Under the pieces are notes generated by a model, which was given only the letters and a program-made list of their open reading frames with translations, made no database searches and was not told the origin of the DNA. This document shows, one piece after another, positions 1 through 6,917 of a stretch of 37,106 bases of DNA. The stretch lies in assembly GCA_964449115.1 (NCBI GenBank), contig CAYUXW010000016.1, positions 1 to 37,106 on the forward strand, in the 5' to 3' direction. Position 1 is the first letter of the stretch, and every line of letters starts with the position of its first letter. This stretch comes from UBA1783 sp964449115 (GTDB taxonomy: Bacteria; Bacillota_I; Bacilli_A; Erysipelotrichales; Erysipelotrichaceae). The position numbers and the translations under genes were made by a program.

Positions 1-43
1 CTCTGTAAACTCACTTTTGTATATTTCGTGTGTCTACTTTGGA

Positions 44-68
44 GGGATCATATCAAAATCCCGTTTTT
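44..68 (+). terminator. possible plus-strand terminator at window edge
   Basis: GGGAT (44-48) pairs with ATCCC (58-62) and is followed by G and five T. A 5-bp stem is short. It would end a plus-strand transcript entering from the left, convergent with the HAD gene. Nothing else is seen in the first 66 bases. Confidence 0.35.
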
Positions 69-870
69 ATATTAGACCATATTTTTTAAAACAATTGTAG
101 ATACCATCATCATCAACAGAAGTGGTGATATAATCAGCTACTTCTTTTAATTTTTCATTGGCATTGCCCATGGCTACTCCAATACCAGCATGAATTATCA
201 TCTCATAATCATTTAAACTATCTCCTATCGCTATAACTTTTTTCAGTGGATGATTATCTTTATTGATAATGTAGTCAATTCCTGAAGCTTTAGTGTTTTT
301 AGCATAGGAGATTTCGCCAGTATATACTCCTGGATACCAGCTGTCATAATGACCGTTATATTCATCTGCCAGTTTCAAAAGTAACTTATCTGTAATATCT
401 TTCTTCATAGTAAAGAAAGATATCTTTAGTATTTCTTCATATTTTCCCTGGAAATAATCAAACGGCAGAATCAAACCATCAGTAAACAAAAACTCATTTA
501 GTTCTTTTTCCTTATCGCTGATATCAGCAGCACAATATAGGTAGTTTTCTTTTCCACCTTCTAACAGAAAACCAATCTCATGGGCAAGAAAAAAATCTAC
601 CAGAGGTTCCATCAAATTTTTAGGCATTGGACAGAAATACTCCTGCTTTCCTTCCAGAACTATTTGGCCACCACAGCCAGCGATAATACCATCAATATCC
701 AGCGCTAAAAAATTTTCCGTTACTGAAGGTAAACTTCTGCCAGTACAAATAAAAATCTTGTGACCGTTGGCTTTAGCTAATTCAAGTGCTTTCAAGGCTG
801 AAAAGGGAATACTATTAGTGCTGTTATCAAGTAAAGTTCCATCAATATCGATAAATACATAATAGCTCAT
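67..870 (-). CDS. HAD-superfamily (Cof-type) phosphatase
   Basis: A 267-residue cytosolic HAD hydrolase of the Cof/YidA type, which usually dephosphorylates sugar phosphates or related small phosphoesters. Motif I is DIDGT with the nucleophile D8 and acid/base D10, motif II is the Thr of ICTGR (T43), and motif IV is GDSLND (from residue 216), whose aspartates bind Mg. The length is normal and a long cap domain separates motifs II and IV, as in type IIB HADs. It begins 2 bases after the stop of queH, so it is the last gene of the tgt-queA-queH operon. Nothing ties it to queuosine beyond position, and the substrate cannot be read from the sequence. Confidence 0.9.
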   Translation of the reverse strand: MSYYVFIDIDGTLLDNSTNSIPFSALKALELAKANGHKIFICTGRSLPSVTENFLALDIDGIIAGCGGQIVLEGKQEYFCPMPKNLMEPLVDFFLAHEIGFLLEGGKENYLYCAADISDKEKELNEFLFTDGLILPFDYFQGKYEEILKISFFTMKKDITDKLLLKLADEYNGHYDSWYPGVYTGEISYAKNTKASGIDYIINKDNHPLKKVIAIGDSLNDYEMIIHAGIGVAMGNANEKLKEVADYITTSVDDDGIYNCFKKYGLI

Positions 871-872
871 CT

Positions 873-1529
873 CTAACTTTTCCTTTCTTCTCTTTGAATA
901 TAATCATTATAAGAATAGTAACAACCACAGTACTGCTGACGATAAAGACTATATTTTTTTGCCAGTTCATTAGTTTTAAGTATTCCATCATCCTTTTTAA
1001 AATCAGAATAAAAGTATTTTACTTTCGGATATAAAAGGGCTATCTTTTCTGCTACTTTATTTAAAACTTCTGAATCCTTTTGTCTAGAAATTGTCATGAC
1101 AGTAGTAAAGTATTCAAAATTATTGTCGTTGGCATATTGCATGGCCTGTTTCATTCTCAATGAATAACATAATAGACATCTTTTCCCTTTTTCTGGTTCA
1201 TCAGCCAAAGGTGCTAATTTCTGATGGTAGTTTTCACCATCAAATTCAGTCTTTATAATCTTTATATTTGTTTTATTATTTCTATTGTGTTCATCAATAA
1301 GTCTTACTAACTCCTGATAACGCCTGTCATATTCCTGTCTTGGATAGATATTATCGTTATTGTAATATAGGGTTAAATCAAAGTATTCACTTAAATATAA
1401 AGATACATAACTGGCACAAACCCCACAACAGACATGCATCAGCAAAGAAGGTTTATTTTTTAAACCTTTAATCTCTTCTAAAGTCTGTTTTTGTAAATAA
1501 TAATACTTTTTCTTTCCTTGCAATTTCAT
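873..1529 (-). CDS. queH: epoxyqueuosine reductase QueH
   Basis: A 218-residue QueH (DUF208) protein, which reduces epoxyqueuosine to queuosine in the wobble position of tRNA. It is the non-homologous, cobalamin-independent replacement for QueG. Conserved cysteines are HVCCGVC (C34, C35, C38), CLLC (C118, C121) and CGC (C201, C203); family work assigns such cysteines to a [4Fe-4S] cluster plus a nearby metal site. The start is 2 bases after the queA stop, so it is translated from the same message as tgt and queA. Its neighbours, which act just before it in the pathway, strongly support the call. Confidence 0.93.
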   Translation of the reverse strand: MKLQGKKKYYYLQKQTLEEIKGLKNKPSLLMHVCCGVCASYVSLYLSEYFDLTLYYNNDNIYPRQEYDRRYQELVRLIDEHNRNNKTNIKIIKTEFDGENYHQKLAPLADEPEKGKRCLLCYSLRMKQAMQYANDNNFEYFTTVMTISRQKDSEVLNKVAEKIALLYPKVKYFYSDFKKDDGILKTNELAKKYSLYRQQYCGCYYSYNDYIQREERKS

Positions 1530-1531
1530 AA

Positions 1532-2575
1532 TCAGTAAATAAACATGCTGTCGCCAAAGGAGAAGAAACGATATTTTTCTTCTATGGCGTGTCTGTAAGC
1601 TTCAAAAATTAAATCTTTCCCACCAAAAGCACTGATCATCATTATCAGCGTTGATTTTGGCAAATGGAAATTGGTAACAATTGCATCAGTGGCTTTAAAC
1701 TTATAGCCCGGATAAATAAAGATGTCAGTACTTCCGGTACATTGTCTGAAACAACCATATTCATTGTAAATAGCTTCAATTGTTCTAACTGATGTTGTTC
1801 CAATCGCGACAATTCTTTGTCCATTCTCCTTAGCCTGATTTAGAATATCAGCTGTTTCCTTGGACATCTGATAATACTCACGATGCATTATGTGTTCATC
1901 AATACTATCGACACTGACCGGTCTGAATGTTCCCAGTCCAATATGTAGAGTCACATCCACAAAGCGACAACCTTTTTTCTTTATTTTTTCTATCAGTTCT
2001 TCAGTAAAATGCAATCCAGCAGTTGGAGCTGCTGAGCTACCTTCTATTTTACTGTAGACCGTCTGATATCTTTCCTTATCCAAAAGTTTTTCTTTAATAT
2101 ATGGTGGCAAAGGAATATTGCCCAACTGGTCTAATATTTCCATAAAAATGCCCTCATAAAGCATTTCAAAATAGCGGATTCCCATTTCGCCTGTTTTAAT
2201 ACAACGAGCTTTTAATCTGTCATCGCCAAAGGTAATAATTGTACCAACTTTAACTATTTTAGCGTTACCAACCAATGTTTCCCAAATATTGTTTCCCTCA
2301 TCTTTTAAAAGCAACACTTCACAGTGCCCATCTTTTTGAGTATCATTATCAATTGCCTTTTTAACACCAAATAGCCTGGCTGGTATTACTCTGGTATTAT
2401 TTCTGACAATAATATCATCTTCTTGTAAGAAGTCTATCAGCTGGTCAAAATGATAATCGCCATAGCTTTTTTCATTTTTGTTGACCACCAGCAGTCTTGA
2501 AGAACTTCGGTTTTCTAAAGGAGTCTGAGCAATTAAATTTTCCGGCAAATAAAAATCAAAATCTTTTGTCTTCAT
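1532..2575 (-). CDS. queA: S-adenosylmethionine:tRNA ribosyltransferase-isomerase QueA
   Basis: A 347-residue QueA. It transfers and isomerises the ribosyl part of SAM onto preQ1-modified tRNA, giving epoxyqueuosine. The start MKTKDFDFYLPENLIAQ and the C-terminal TNFHLPKSTL segment are family signatures, and GSSAAPTAGLHFT in the middle is the highly conserved substrate-site region. Length is normal for the family. One base separates it from tgt upstream, and 2 bases separate its stop from queH. No preQ1 synthesis genes (queCDEF) occur in the window, so preQ1 or queuine may be salvaged or made elsewhere. Confidence 0.96.
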   Translation of the reverse strand: MKTKDFDFYLPENLIAQTPLENRSSSRLLVVNKNEKSYGDYHFDQLIDFLQEDDIIVRNNTRVIPARLFGVKKAIDNDTQKDGHCEVLLLKDEGNNIWETLVGNAKIVKVGTIITFGDDRLKARCIKTGEMGIRYFEMLYEGIFMEILDQLGNIPLPPYIKEKLLDKERYQTVYSKIEGSSAAPTAGLHFTEELIEKIKKKGCRFVDVTLHIGLGTFRPVSVDSIDEHIMHREYYQMSKETADILNQAKENGQRIVAIGTTSVRTIEAIYNEYGCFRQCTGSTDIFIYPGYKFKATDAIVTNFHLPKSTLIMMISAFGGKDLIFEAYRHAIEEKYRFFSFGDSMFIY

Positions 2576-2576
2576 C

Positions 2577-3728
2577 TTAAAAGCCTCTAGAATCTTGCGG
2601 ATTTATCTGATGCTTTTTATAAAATTCCTCTTTAAAATCCAAAAATCTATCTTCATTAATCGCTTTTCTTACATCTTCCATTAATTTGATTAAGAAACGT
2701 AAGTTATGAATTGATAATAATCTAATACCAAAACCTTCTTTGGCACGATACAAATGCCTTAAATAAGCTCTGCTATAATTTTTACAACAATAGCAGTCAC
2801 ACTCTGGATCAAGTGGTCCAAAATCGTTAGCATACTCTGCTTTTTTGATATTTATTCTTCCCTGAGAAGTCATCAGAGCACCATGTCTGGCGATTCTAGT
2901 TGGTAAAACACAGTCAAACATATCCACTCCTCGCAAGATTGCCTCTAATAAAAAGTCAGTTGATCCTACTCCCATCAGATACTTTACTTTATCTTTTGGC
3001 AAGTCAATCATTGAGTAGTCAATCATCTTATAAAATACTTCATTGCTTTCACCAACTGAAGTTCCTCCAATAGCATAGCCTTCAAAATCCATCTTGACCA
3101 GCTCTTGAGCACTATGTCTTCTGATATCTTCAAACTCTCCACCCTGAACAATGCCAAATAAAGCTTGCTGCCCTTCTTTTTGATGGGCATCCTGACAGCG
3201 CTTTGCCCATCTTAAAGTTCTGGCAACTGATTTTTCCATATATTCTCTGGTTACTGGGTATGGCGGACACTCATCAAAAGCCATGATAATATCAGCTCCC
3301 AGTTTATTTTGGATTTCAATTGATTTTTCTGGCGAAATGAAAAGTGCTGAACCATCCAGATGCGATCTGAAATGCACACCTTCTTCAGTAATCTTTCTAC
3401 TATCGGCTAATGAGAAAACCTGAAACCCACCTGAGTCAGTTAGTATCAGTTTTTTGTAATTCATAAACTTATGCAACCCACCTGCCTGATCAACAACATC
3501 TTCTCCTGGTCTTAACATGCAATGATAAGTATTGGCTAAAATAATTCCAGCTCCCATTTCATACAATTCTTCTGGAGAAATAAATTTAACACTGGCAGCT
3601 GTACCCACAGGCATAAACATTGGAGTTAGGACATCTCCATGAGGAGTGTGTAAAATTCCAGTTCTTGCCCCTGATTGTTTACAGATATGAGTGACTTCAA
3701 AACTGATTGCCTGTTTTTTCTTTTCCAT
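2577..3728 (-). CDS. tgt: tRNA-guanine transglycosylase
   Basis: A 383-residue Tgt, the enzyme that swaps guanine-34 of Asn, Asp, His and Tyr tRNAs for preQ1. Key residues are visible: the general-base Asp in DSGGFQ (D98), the nucleophile D272 in FDCVLPTR, and a zinc site formed by C310, C312, C315 and H341. An AAAGGAG ribosome site lies just ahead of ATG 3728. It is the first gene of the queuosine operon and is divergent from the small regulator gene at 3838. One of its substrate tRNAs, Asn(GTT), is encoded nearby at 5094-5169, probably by coincidence. Confidence 0.97.
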   Translation of the reverse strand: MEKKKQAISFEVTHICKQSGARTGILHTPHGDVLTPMFMPVGTAASVKFISPEELYEMGAGIILANTYHCMLRPGEDVVDQAGGLHKFMNYKKLILTDSGGFQVFSLADSRKITEEGVHFRSHLDGSALFISPEKSIEIQNKLGADIIMAFDECPPYPVTREYMEKSVARTLRWAKRCQDAHQKEGQQALFGIVQGGEFEDIRRHSAQELVKMDFEGYAIGGTSVGESNEVFYKMIDYSMIDLPKDKVKYLMGVGSTDFLLEAILRGVDMFDCVLPTRIARHGALMTSQGRINIKKAEYANDFGPLDPECDCYCCKNYSRAYLRHLYRAKEGFGIRLLSIHNLRFLIKLMEDVRKAINEDRFLDFKEEFYKKHQINPQDSRGF

Positions 3729-3837
3729 ATTTTTCTCCTTTGCCTACTAATATTACCATAATTTAACAAATTAAGTTAGGATAATTGCGGATTGCCCACC
3801 ATTATTTTAGTGTGACAATTAATAGGAGGTAAAAAAT

Positions 3838-4230
3838 ATGAAGAACACTAATTCTAGCATTTTGCTAATTATTAAGAAATTGGAAAGGTATCAGAAACAG
3901 GGATACATGGATGGTTTTGAAATAGGTGAAATAATTGAAGAAATCCGAAAAGCCTATACTGAGGAAAACCAGTATCGGTTAAACAGGATGATGGAAGATG
4001 TAACTCAGTATTTAACCGGTCTATCGGAAGAAACATTGATATTTGAAGACTATGTCAAGGCCAACATTGACGATGTCGCTAAGATAATCAATCGAAGTCC
4101 CAGAACAGTTTACAGGAAATTGCAGAATAATGGGTTTTCAATGATTGAACGTCAATTAATAAATAAAGAAATACAAGATGCTAACAATAACGACATTAAT
4201 GAGTATTTGTCAAAACTATCAAATAAGTAA
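3838..4230 (+). CDS. small helix-turn-helix protein, unrecognised
   Basis: A 130-residue acidic, mostly helical protein with a good AGGAGG site ahead of ATG 3838. I do not recognise the family. Residues about 75-105 (DDVAKIINRSPRTVYRKLQ) look like a helix-turn-helix in which the second helix begins at SPRTVYRKL, so DNA binding is likely. The N-terminal two thirds have heptad-like leucine and isoleucine spacing and could dimerise. The next gene starts inside its 3' end in another frame and also ends in a helix-turn-helix, which suggests a co-translated regulator pair. Function is unknown. Confidence 0.75.
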   Translation: MKNTNSSILLIIKKLERYQKQGYMDGFEIGEIIEEIRKAYTEENQYRLNRMMEDVTQYLTGLSEETLIFEDYVKANIDDVAKIINRSPRTVYRKLQNNGFSMIERQLINKEIQDANNNDINEYLSKLSNK

Positions 4231-4621
4231 AGAACAAAGACTGATTCAGATTTTGAGTTTTATAAAAGAAGAAGGCTTTTACTACATTGATGGAAAGCTT
4301 TATTTAGCAGAAAACAATGACCTTTATCAGAACATGAATTATACATCATCAATAATCAAATTATCTTCTGATAAGAAAATAACTGATAAAACCGGCAAAT
4401 TTGTTTTAGATCTTATAGAACATGAAAATACTATTAAAAAAATCATCGGATGTATAAACTCAATTATTCTGGAAGAAGATAGAAAAATTTTTATCGATCG
4501 CTATCTATTTAATTTGTCAATTCAGGATATTATGAAGAAAAATTTTGTTTCCCAAAACACATATTATTCAGCAATAAAAAACAGTACTTCACATCTTTAC
4601 AGAAGGCTTTTAATTAAATAG
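4199..4621 (+). CDS. small sigma-region-4-like protein, unrecognised
   Basis: The open frame begins at ATG 4178. I prefer the in-frame ATG 4199, which gives 140 residues and a 32-base overlap with the preceding gene; neither start has a strong ribosome site, so coupled translation is likely. The C-terminal 45 residues (FIDRYLFNLSIQDIMKK, then SQNTYYSAIKNS) resemble sigma-factor region 4 or phage late-activator helix-turn-helix domains. The N-terminal part has an FYYIDGKLYL beta segment and no known motif. It may work with the upstream protein. The family is not recognised. Confidence 0.65.
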   Translation: MSICQNYQISKEQRLIQILSFIKEEGFYYIDGKLYLAENNDLYQNMNYTSSIIKLSSDKKITDKTGKFVLDLIEHENTIKKIIGCINSIILEEDRKIFIDRYLFNLSIQDIMKKNFVSQNTYYSAIKNSTSHLYRRLLIK

Positions 4622-4670
4622 CATAAATCACAATTGCTTTTTGCTTGTAGATATTTTAGCGATATACCAT

Positions 4671-4683
4671 TATAATTAAGGCA
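4671..4683 (+). promoter_or_regulatory. -10 element placing the start site at the ATG (leaderless)
   Basis: TATAAT at 4671-4676 is followed after only 6 bases by ATG 4683. A start of transcription 6-7 bases after the -10 would begin the mRNA at the start codon. The best -35 (TTGTAG at 4645) has a 20-base spacer, so the promoter call is moderate. Confidence 0.4.
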
Positions 4684-5060
4684 TGAAAAAAATTAATTAT
4701 ATGCTTTTACAGCTATTACTATCAATACTGTTAATCACCTTAGGATTATTAATCCACTTCTTTGGAGAAAATACCGTTGAAGGGGTTTCACTAATATTAT
4801 TGACAGTTCCAGGAATTGTATTATTTCTGAGTTTTTTTGTGGAGTTCTTAAAACTTAAAAGGGATATCTACTGCATCCCCATCTACTTGATTTCAATCTT
4901 TGGCTTGGATCTTTTTGTATATTATAAATTTAATATATCATTAACCTCAAGTCTGGTTTGGGTTTTGTTTGTTGTTGTTGCTGTAATTACAGCCTTGATA
5001 TGTTTTCTATTCCATATTGTTTATCAGACATTTGAGCCAACCGGCAAAAAAGAAAATTAA
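4683..5060 (+). CDS. small four-helix membrane protein, unrecognised
   Basis: A 125-residue hydrophobic protein with about four membrane segments (roughly residues 7-26, 34-54, 66-84 and 90-112) and a charged C-terminal tail (EPTGKKEN). I recognise no family and see no catalytic motif. There is no proper Shine-Dalgarno site; instead a TATAAT ends 6 bases before the ATG, so the transcript may be leaderless. It is followed at once by a strong terminator and is therefore probably monocistronic. Confidence 0.7.
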   Translation: MKKINYMLLQLLLSILLITLGLLIHFFGENTVEGVSLILLTVPGIVLFLSFFVEFLKLKRDIYCIPIYLISIFGLDLFVYYKFNISLTSSLVWVLFVVVAVITALICFLFHIVYQTFEPTGKKEN

Positions 5061-5090
5061 AACCCAGGGTTAACTCCTGGGTTTTCTTTT
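5061..5090 (+). terminator. rho-independent terminator
   Basis: AACCCAGG (5061-5068) pairs with CCTGGGTT (5076-5083), followed by TTCTTTT. It starts right after the stop of the membrane-protein gene and separates it from the convergent tRNA-Asn. Confidence 0.85.
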
Positions 5091-5093
5091 TAA

Positions 5094-5169
5094 TGGCGCC
5101 TAATACAGGACTTGAACCTGTGACAAACCGGTTAACAGCCGGTTGCTCTGCCGACTGAGCTAATTAGGC
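5094..5169 (-). tRNA. tRNA-Asn (GTT)
   Basis: The reverse complement folds as a 76-nt tRNA. The acceptor GCCTAAT pairs with ATTAGGC, then discriminator G and an encoded CCA. The D arm contains AGCTCAGTCGGCAGAGC, the anticodon stem is ACCGG/CCGGT with loop CTGTTAA (anticodon GTT), and the T arm is ACAGG-TTCAAGT-CCTGT. All stems pair fully. Confidence 0.97.
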
Positions 5170-5388
5170 AGCACAAATATACTACCATAGTAAGATGGCA
5201 AAAGCAAGATATAAAATTAAATTTATCCTCTATTTATTTCTATATTTAAAATCAAATTCTAGTTTTTTCCCTTTCAATCAATATCCTTTTTATTTAAAAA
5301 AACCACTTATTATAAACATCTGGCAAAAACAGCATCCAGTTTTTGTCGTGATATGTTAAACTAAAATAGTGATCCGTTATTATTAGGG

Positions 5389-5407
5389 ATTACAATCATG
5401 TTGTAAT
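5389..5407. promoter_or_regulatory. palindrome ATTACAA-N5-TTGTAAT upstream of galE
   Basis: Perfect 7-bp arms around TCATG, 26 bases before the galE start. A second palindrome, GCTAATTAGC, follows at 5411-5420. The TTACAA-N5-TTGTAA core recurs upstream of pfp (24338-24354). This could be a regulator site or an RNA hairpin in the leader. The rest of the 263-base gap after the tRNA shows no gene. Confidence 0.4.
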
Positions 5408-5432
5408 ATGCTAATTAGCTAGGAGGAAAATT

Positions 5433-6446
5433 ATGAGTAAGGTTCTATTAACTGGAGGAACGGGTTTTATTGGTTCTCATACTGCTGTAGCGCTGATTGA
5501 AAATGGTTATGATGTTGTAATCATCGATAATTTGGTAAATTCTGAAGAAGATGTGGTGCATAGAATAGAGCAATTCAAAAACGTCAATATTCCTTTCTAT
5601 TATGGAGATTGTCGTGATGAGAATTTGCTGGATAAAATATTTAAAGAACACGATATTGAAATTGTCATTCACTTTGCTGGATTAAAGGCTGTTGGTGAAT
5701 CGGTAAGCTTACCTTTGGAATACTACGAAAATAACTTAAATGCAACTATTATATTGTTGAAATCTATGTTGAAAAACAAAGTACATAAGCTGGTTTTTTC
5801 TAGCAGTGCCACAGTTTATGATGAAAATAATCCTGCTGAAAGAGTTGAGGGATCTAGCTTAGGCTGTACCAATCCATATGGTTGGACAAAACTTATGGGC
5901 GAACAGATAATCAAGGATACCTGTCAAGCTAACAGTCAGTTGGATGCTATTTCACTGAGATACTTCAATCCAGTTGGAGCTCATCCTTCAGGAATTATTG
6001 GAGAAAATCCAAAAGGAATCCCAAATAATCTGGTGCCCTACATTCAACAGGTTGCCACTGGCATCAGAGACTATTTAAAGGTCTTTGGCAACGACTATGA
6101 TACTATCGATGGTACTGGAGTCAGAGATTACATTCATGTCTGTGACTTAGCTGAAGCCCATGTGGCTGCCAGCAAATATCTGCAGAATCATAAAGGTTGT
6201 CTGGAAATTAACATTGGAACAGGAAAAGGAGCCTCTGTCCTGGAAATGGTCCAAGCTTTTGAAAAAGCTAATAATATAAAAATTCCTTACAAGATTGAAG
6301 CACGAAGAGTTGGTGATGTGGCTATAAATTATGCCAATGCTAACAAGGCCTATGAATTATTAGGCTGGAAAGCAACTAGAACTTTAGAAGATATGTGCAA
6401 AGACGCATATAATTGGCAATGTAATTTACAAAAAAATAATAATTAG
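5433..6446 (+). CDS. galE: UDP-glucose 4-epimerase
   Basis: A 337-residue short-chain-dehydrogenase-type epimerase that interconverts UDP-glucose and UDP-galactose using bound NAD. The N-terminal GGTGFIGSH is the NAD-binding glycine motif, the serine pair of SSSATVYD is the catalytic Ser region, and YGWTK supplies the YxxxK catalytic pair. The C-terminal half (RRVGDVAINYANANKAYELLGW) is the typical UDP-sugar-binding part. An AGGAGG site is 7 bases before the ATG. It stands apart from other Leloir genes, so a role in supplying UDP-galactose for surface polysaccharides is as likely as galactose use. Confidence 0.96.
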   Translation: MSKVLLTGGTGFIGSHTAVALIENGYDVVIIDNLVNSEEDVVHRIEQFKNVNIPFYYGDCRDENLLDKIFKEHDIEIVIHFAGLKAVGESVSLPLEYYENNLNATIILLKSMLKNKVHKLVFSSSATVYDENNPAERVEGSSLGCTNPYGWTKLMGEQIIKDTCQANSQLDAISLRYFNPVGAHPSGIIGENPKGIPNNLVPYIQQVATGIRDYLKVFGNDYDTIDGTGVRDYIHVCDLAEAHVAASKYLQNHKGCLEINIGTGKGASVLEMVQAFEKANNIKIPYKIEARRVGDVAINYANANKAYELLGWKATRTLEDMCKDAYNWQCNLQKNNN

Positions 6447-6504
6447 TGTATAATTAACTCAATAGGAATTTAAAGTATATTTCTTAAATATAGGAGGATG
6501 ACAA

Positions 6505-6687
6505 ATGTTTAGATTTAAAAGATTTTTAGGAGCTACTGCTTTAGGTGCAGCTCTGGCAGCTATCGGAATTAAAGTTGTTAAAGATGTCCTACGCGCTGAC
6601 GAAGAAGAAAAAAACATTATTGATTTAGAAAAGGAAGCAGCTGCAAAAGCTGAAGAGTCAGGCGAAGAAACAAACGTTGAAGAATAA
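6505..6687 (+). CDS. small membrane-anchored acidic protein
   Basis: A 60-residue protein with a strong AGGAGG site. Residues 1-6 are basic (MFRFKR), residues about 8-27 form one Ala/Gly-rich hydrophobic helix, and the rest is highly charged and acidic. It looks like a single-pass protein with a short soluble tail. No family is recognised. It lies 58 bases after galE and is followed by a strong terminator, so it may be co-transcribed with galE or have its own promoter. Confidence 0.7.
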   Translation: MFRFKRFLGATALGAALAAIGIKVVKDVLRADEEEKNIIDLEKEAAAKAEESGEETNVEE

Positions 6688-6706
6688 TTAATAACGTTGT
6701 ACTTTG

Positions 6707-6733
6707 AAGCACAGGTTTATCCTGTGCTTTTTT
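6707..6733 (+). terminator. rho-independent terminator
   Basis: AAGCACAGG (6707-6715) pairs with CCTGTGCTT (6721-6729) around TTTAT and runs into a T tract. It ends the galE-side transcript. Confidence 0.88.
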
Positions 6734-6746
6734 GTTGCTTTATATG

Positions 6747-6773
6747 GCAAAAGCAGGATTATAAATCCTGCTT
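6747..6773 (-). terminator. terminator of feo locus 1
   Basis: Read on the minus strand, AAGCAGGATT pairs with AATCCTGCTT around TAT, followed by TT. The stem contains the stop codon of the Cys-rich gene, so transcription ends right behind it. Confidence 0.7.
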
Positions 6774-6917
6774 GTCTTTATTTTTAATAACTATTCTACC
6801 TGGACAGCTACTGCAATTGCCAGTACAGCCAACACATTTACTCTTTTTACTATATCTAACCGCTAGAATAAATACTATTACTATAGCCAGTATTAAAACA
6901 TAATCTATAAAACTCAT
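6759..6917 (-). CDS. FeoB-associated Cys-rich small membrane protein
   Basis: A 52-residue gene found by reading the minus strand. It starts MSFIDYVLILAIVIVF, so residues 4-20 form one membrane helix, followed by the basic stretch RYSKKSK and a cysteine cluster with C28, C31, C35 and C38 (CVGC, then CSSC). This is the layout of the small Cys-rich membrane proteins that sit downstream of feoB in many Firmicutes. The ATG overlaps the feoB stop by 4 bases (ATGA), giving coupled translation. The cysteines could bind iron or a cluster on the cytoplasmic side; the exact role is not established. A hairpin terminator overlaps the 3' end. Confidence 0.88.
   Translation of the reverse strand: MSFIDYVLILAIVIVFILAVRYSKKSKCVGCTGNCSSCPGRIVIKNKDKQDL

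Noticed and set aside
3729..3837. preQ1 riboswitch before tgt
   Set aside because: The short leader shows no preQ1 aptamer hairpin or its conserved A-rich tail.
6697..6903. 68-residue plus-strand open frame after the small membrane protein
   Set aside because: It runs through a terminator and is the antisense of the real Cys-rich feo gene; it has no ribosome site and an odd composition.
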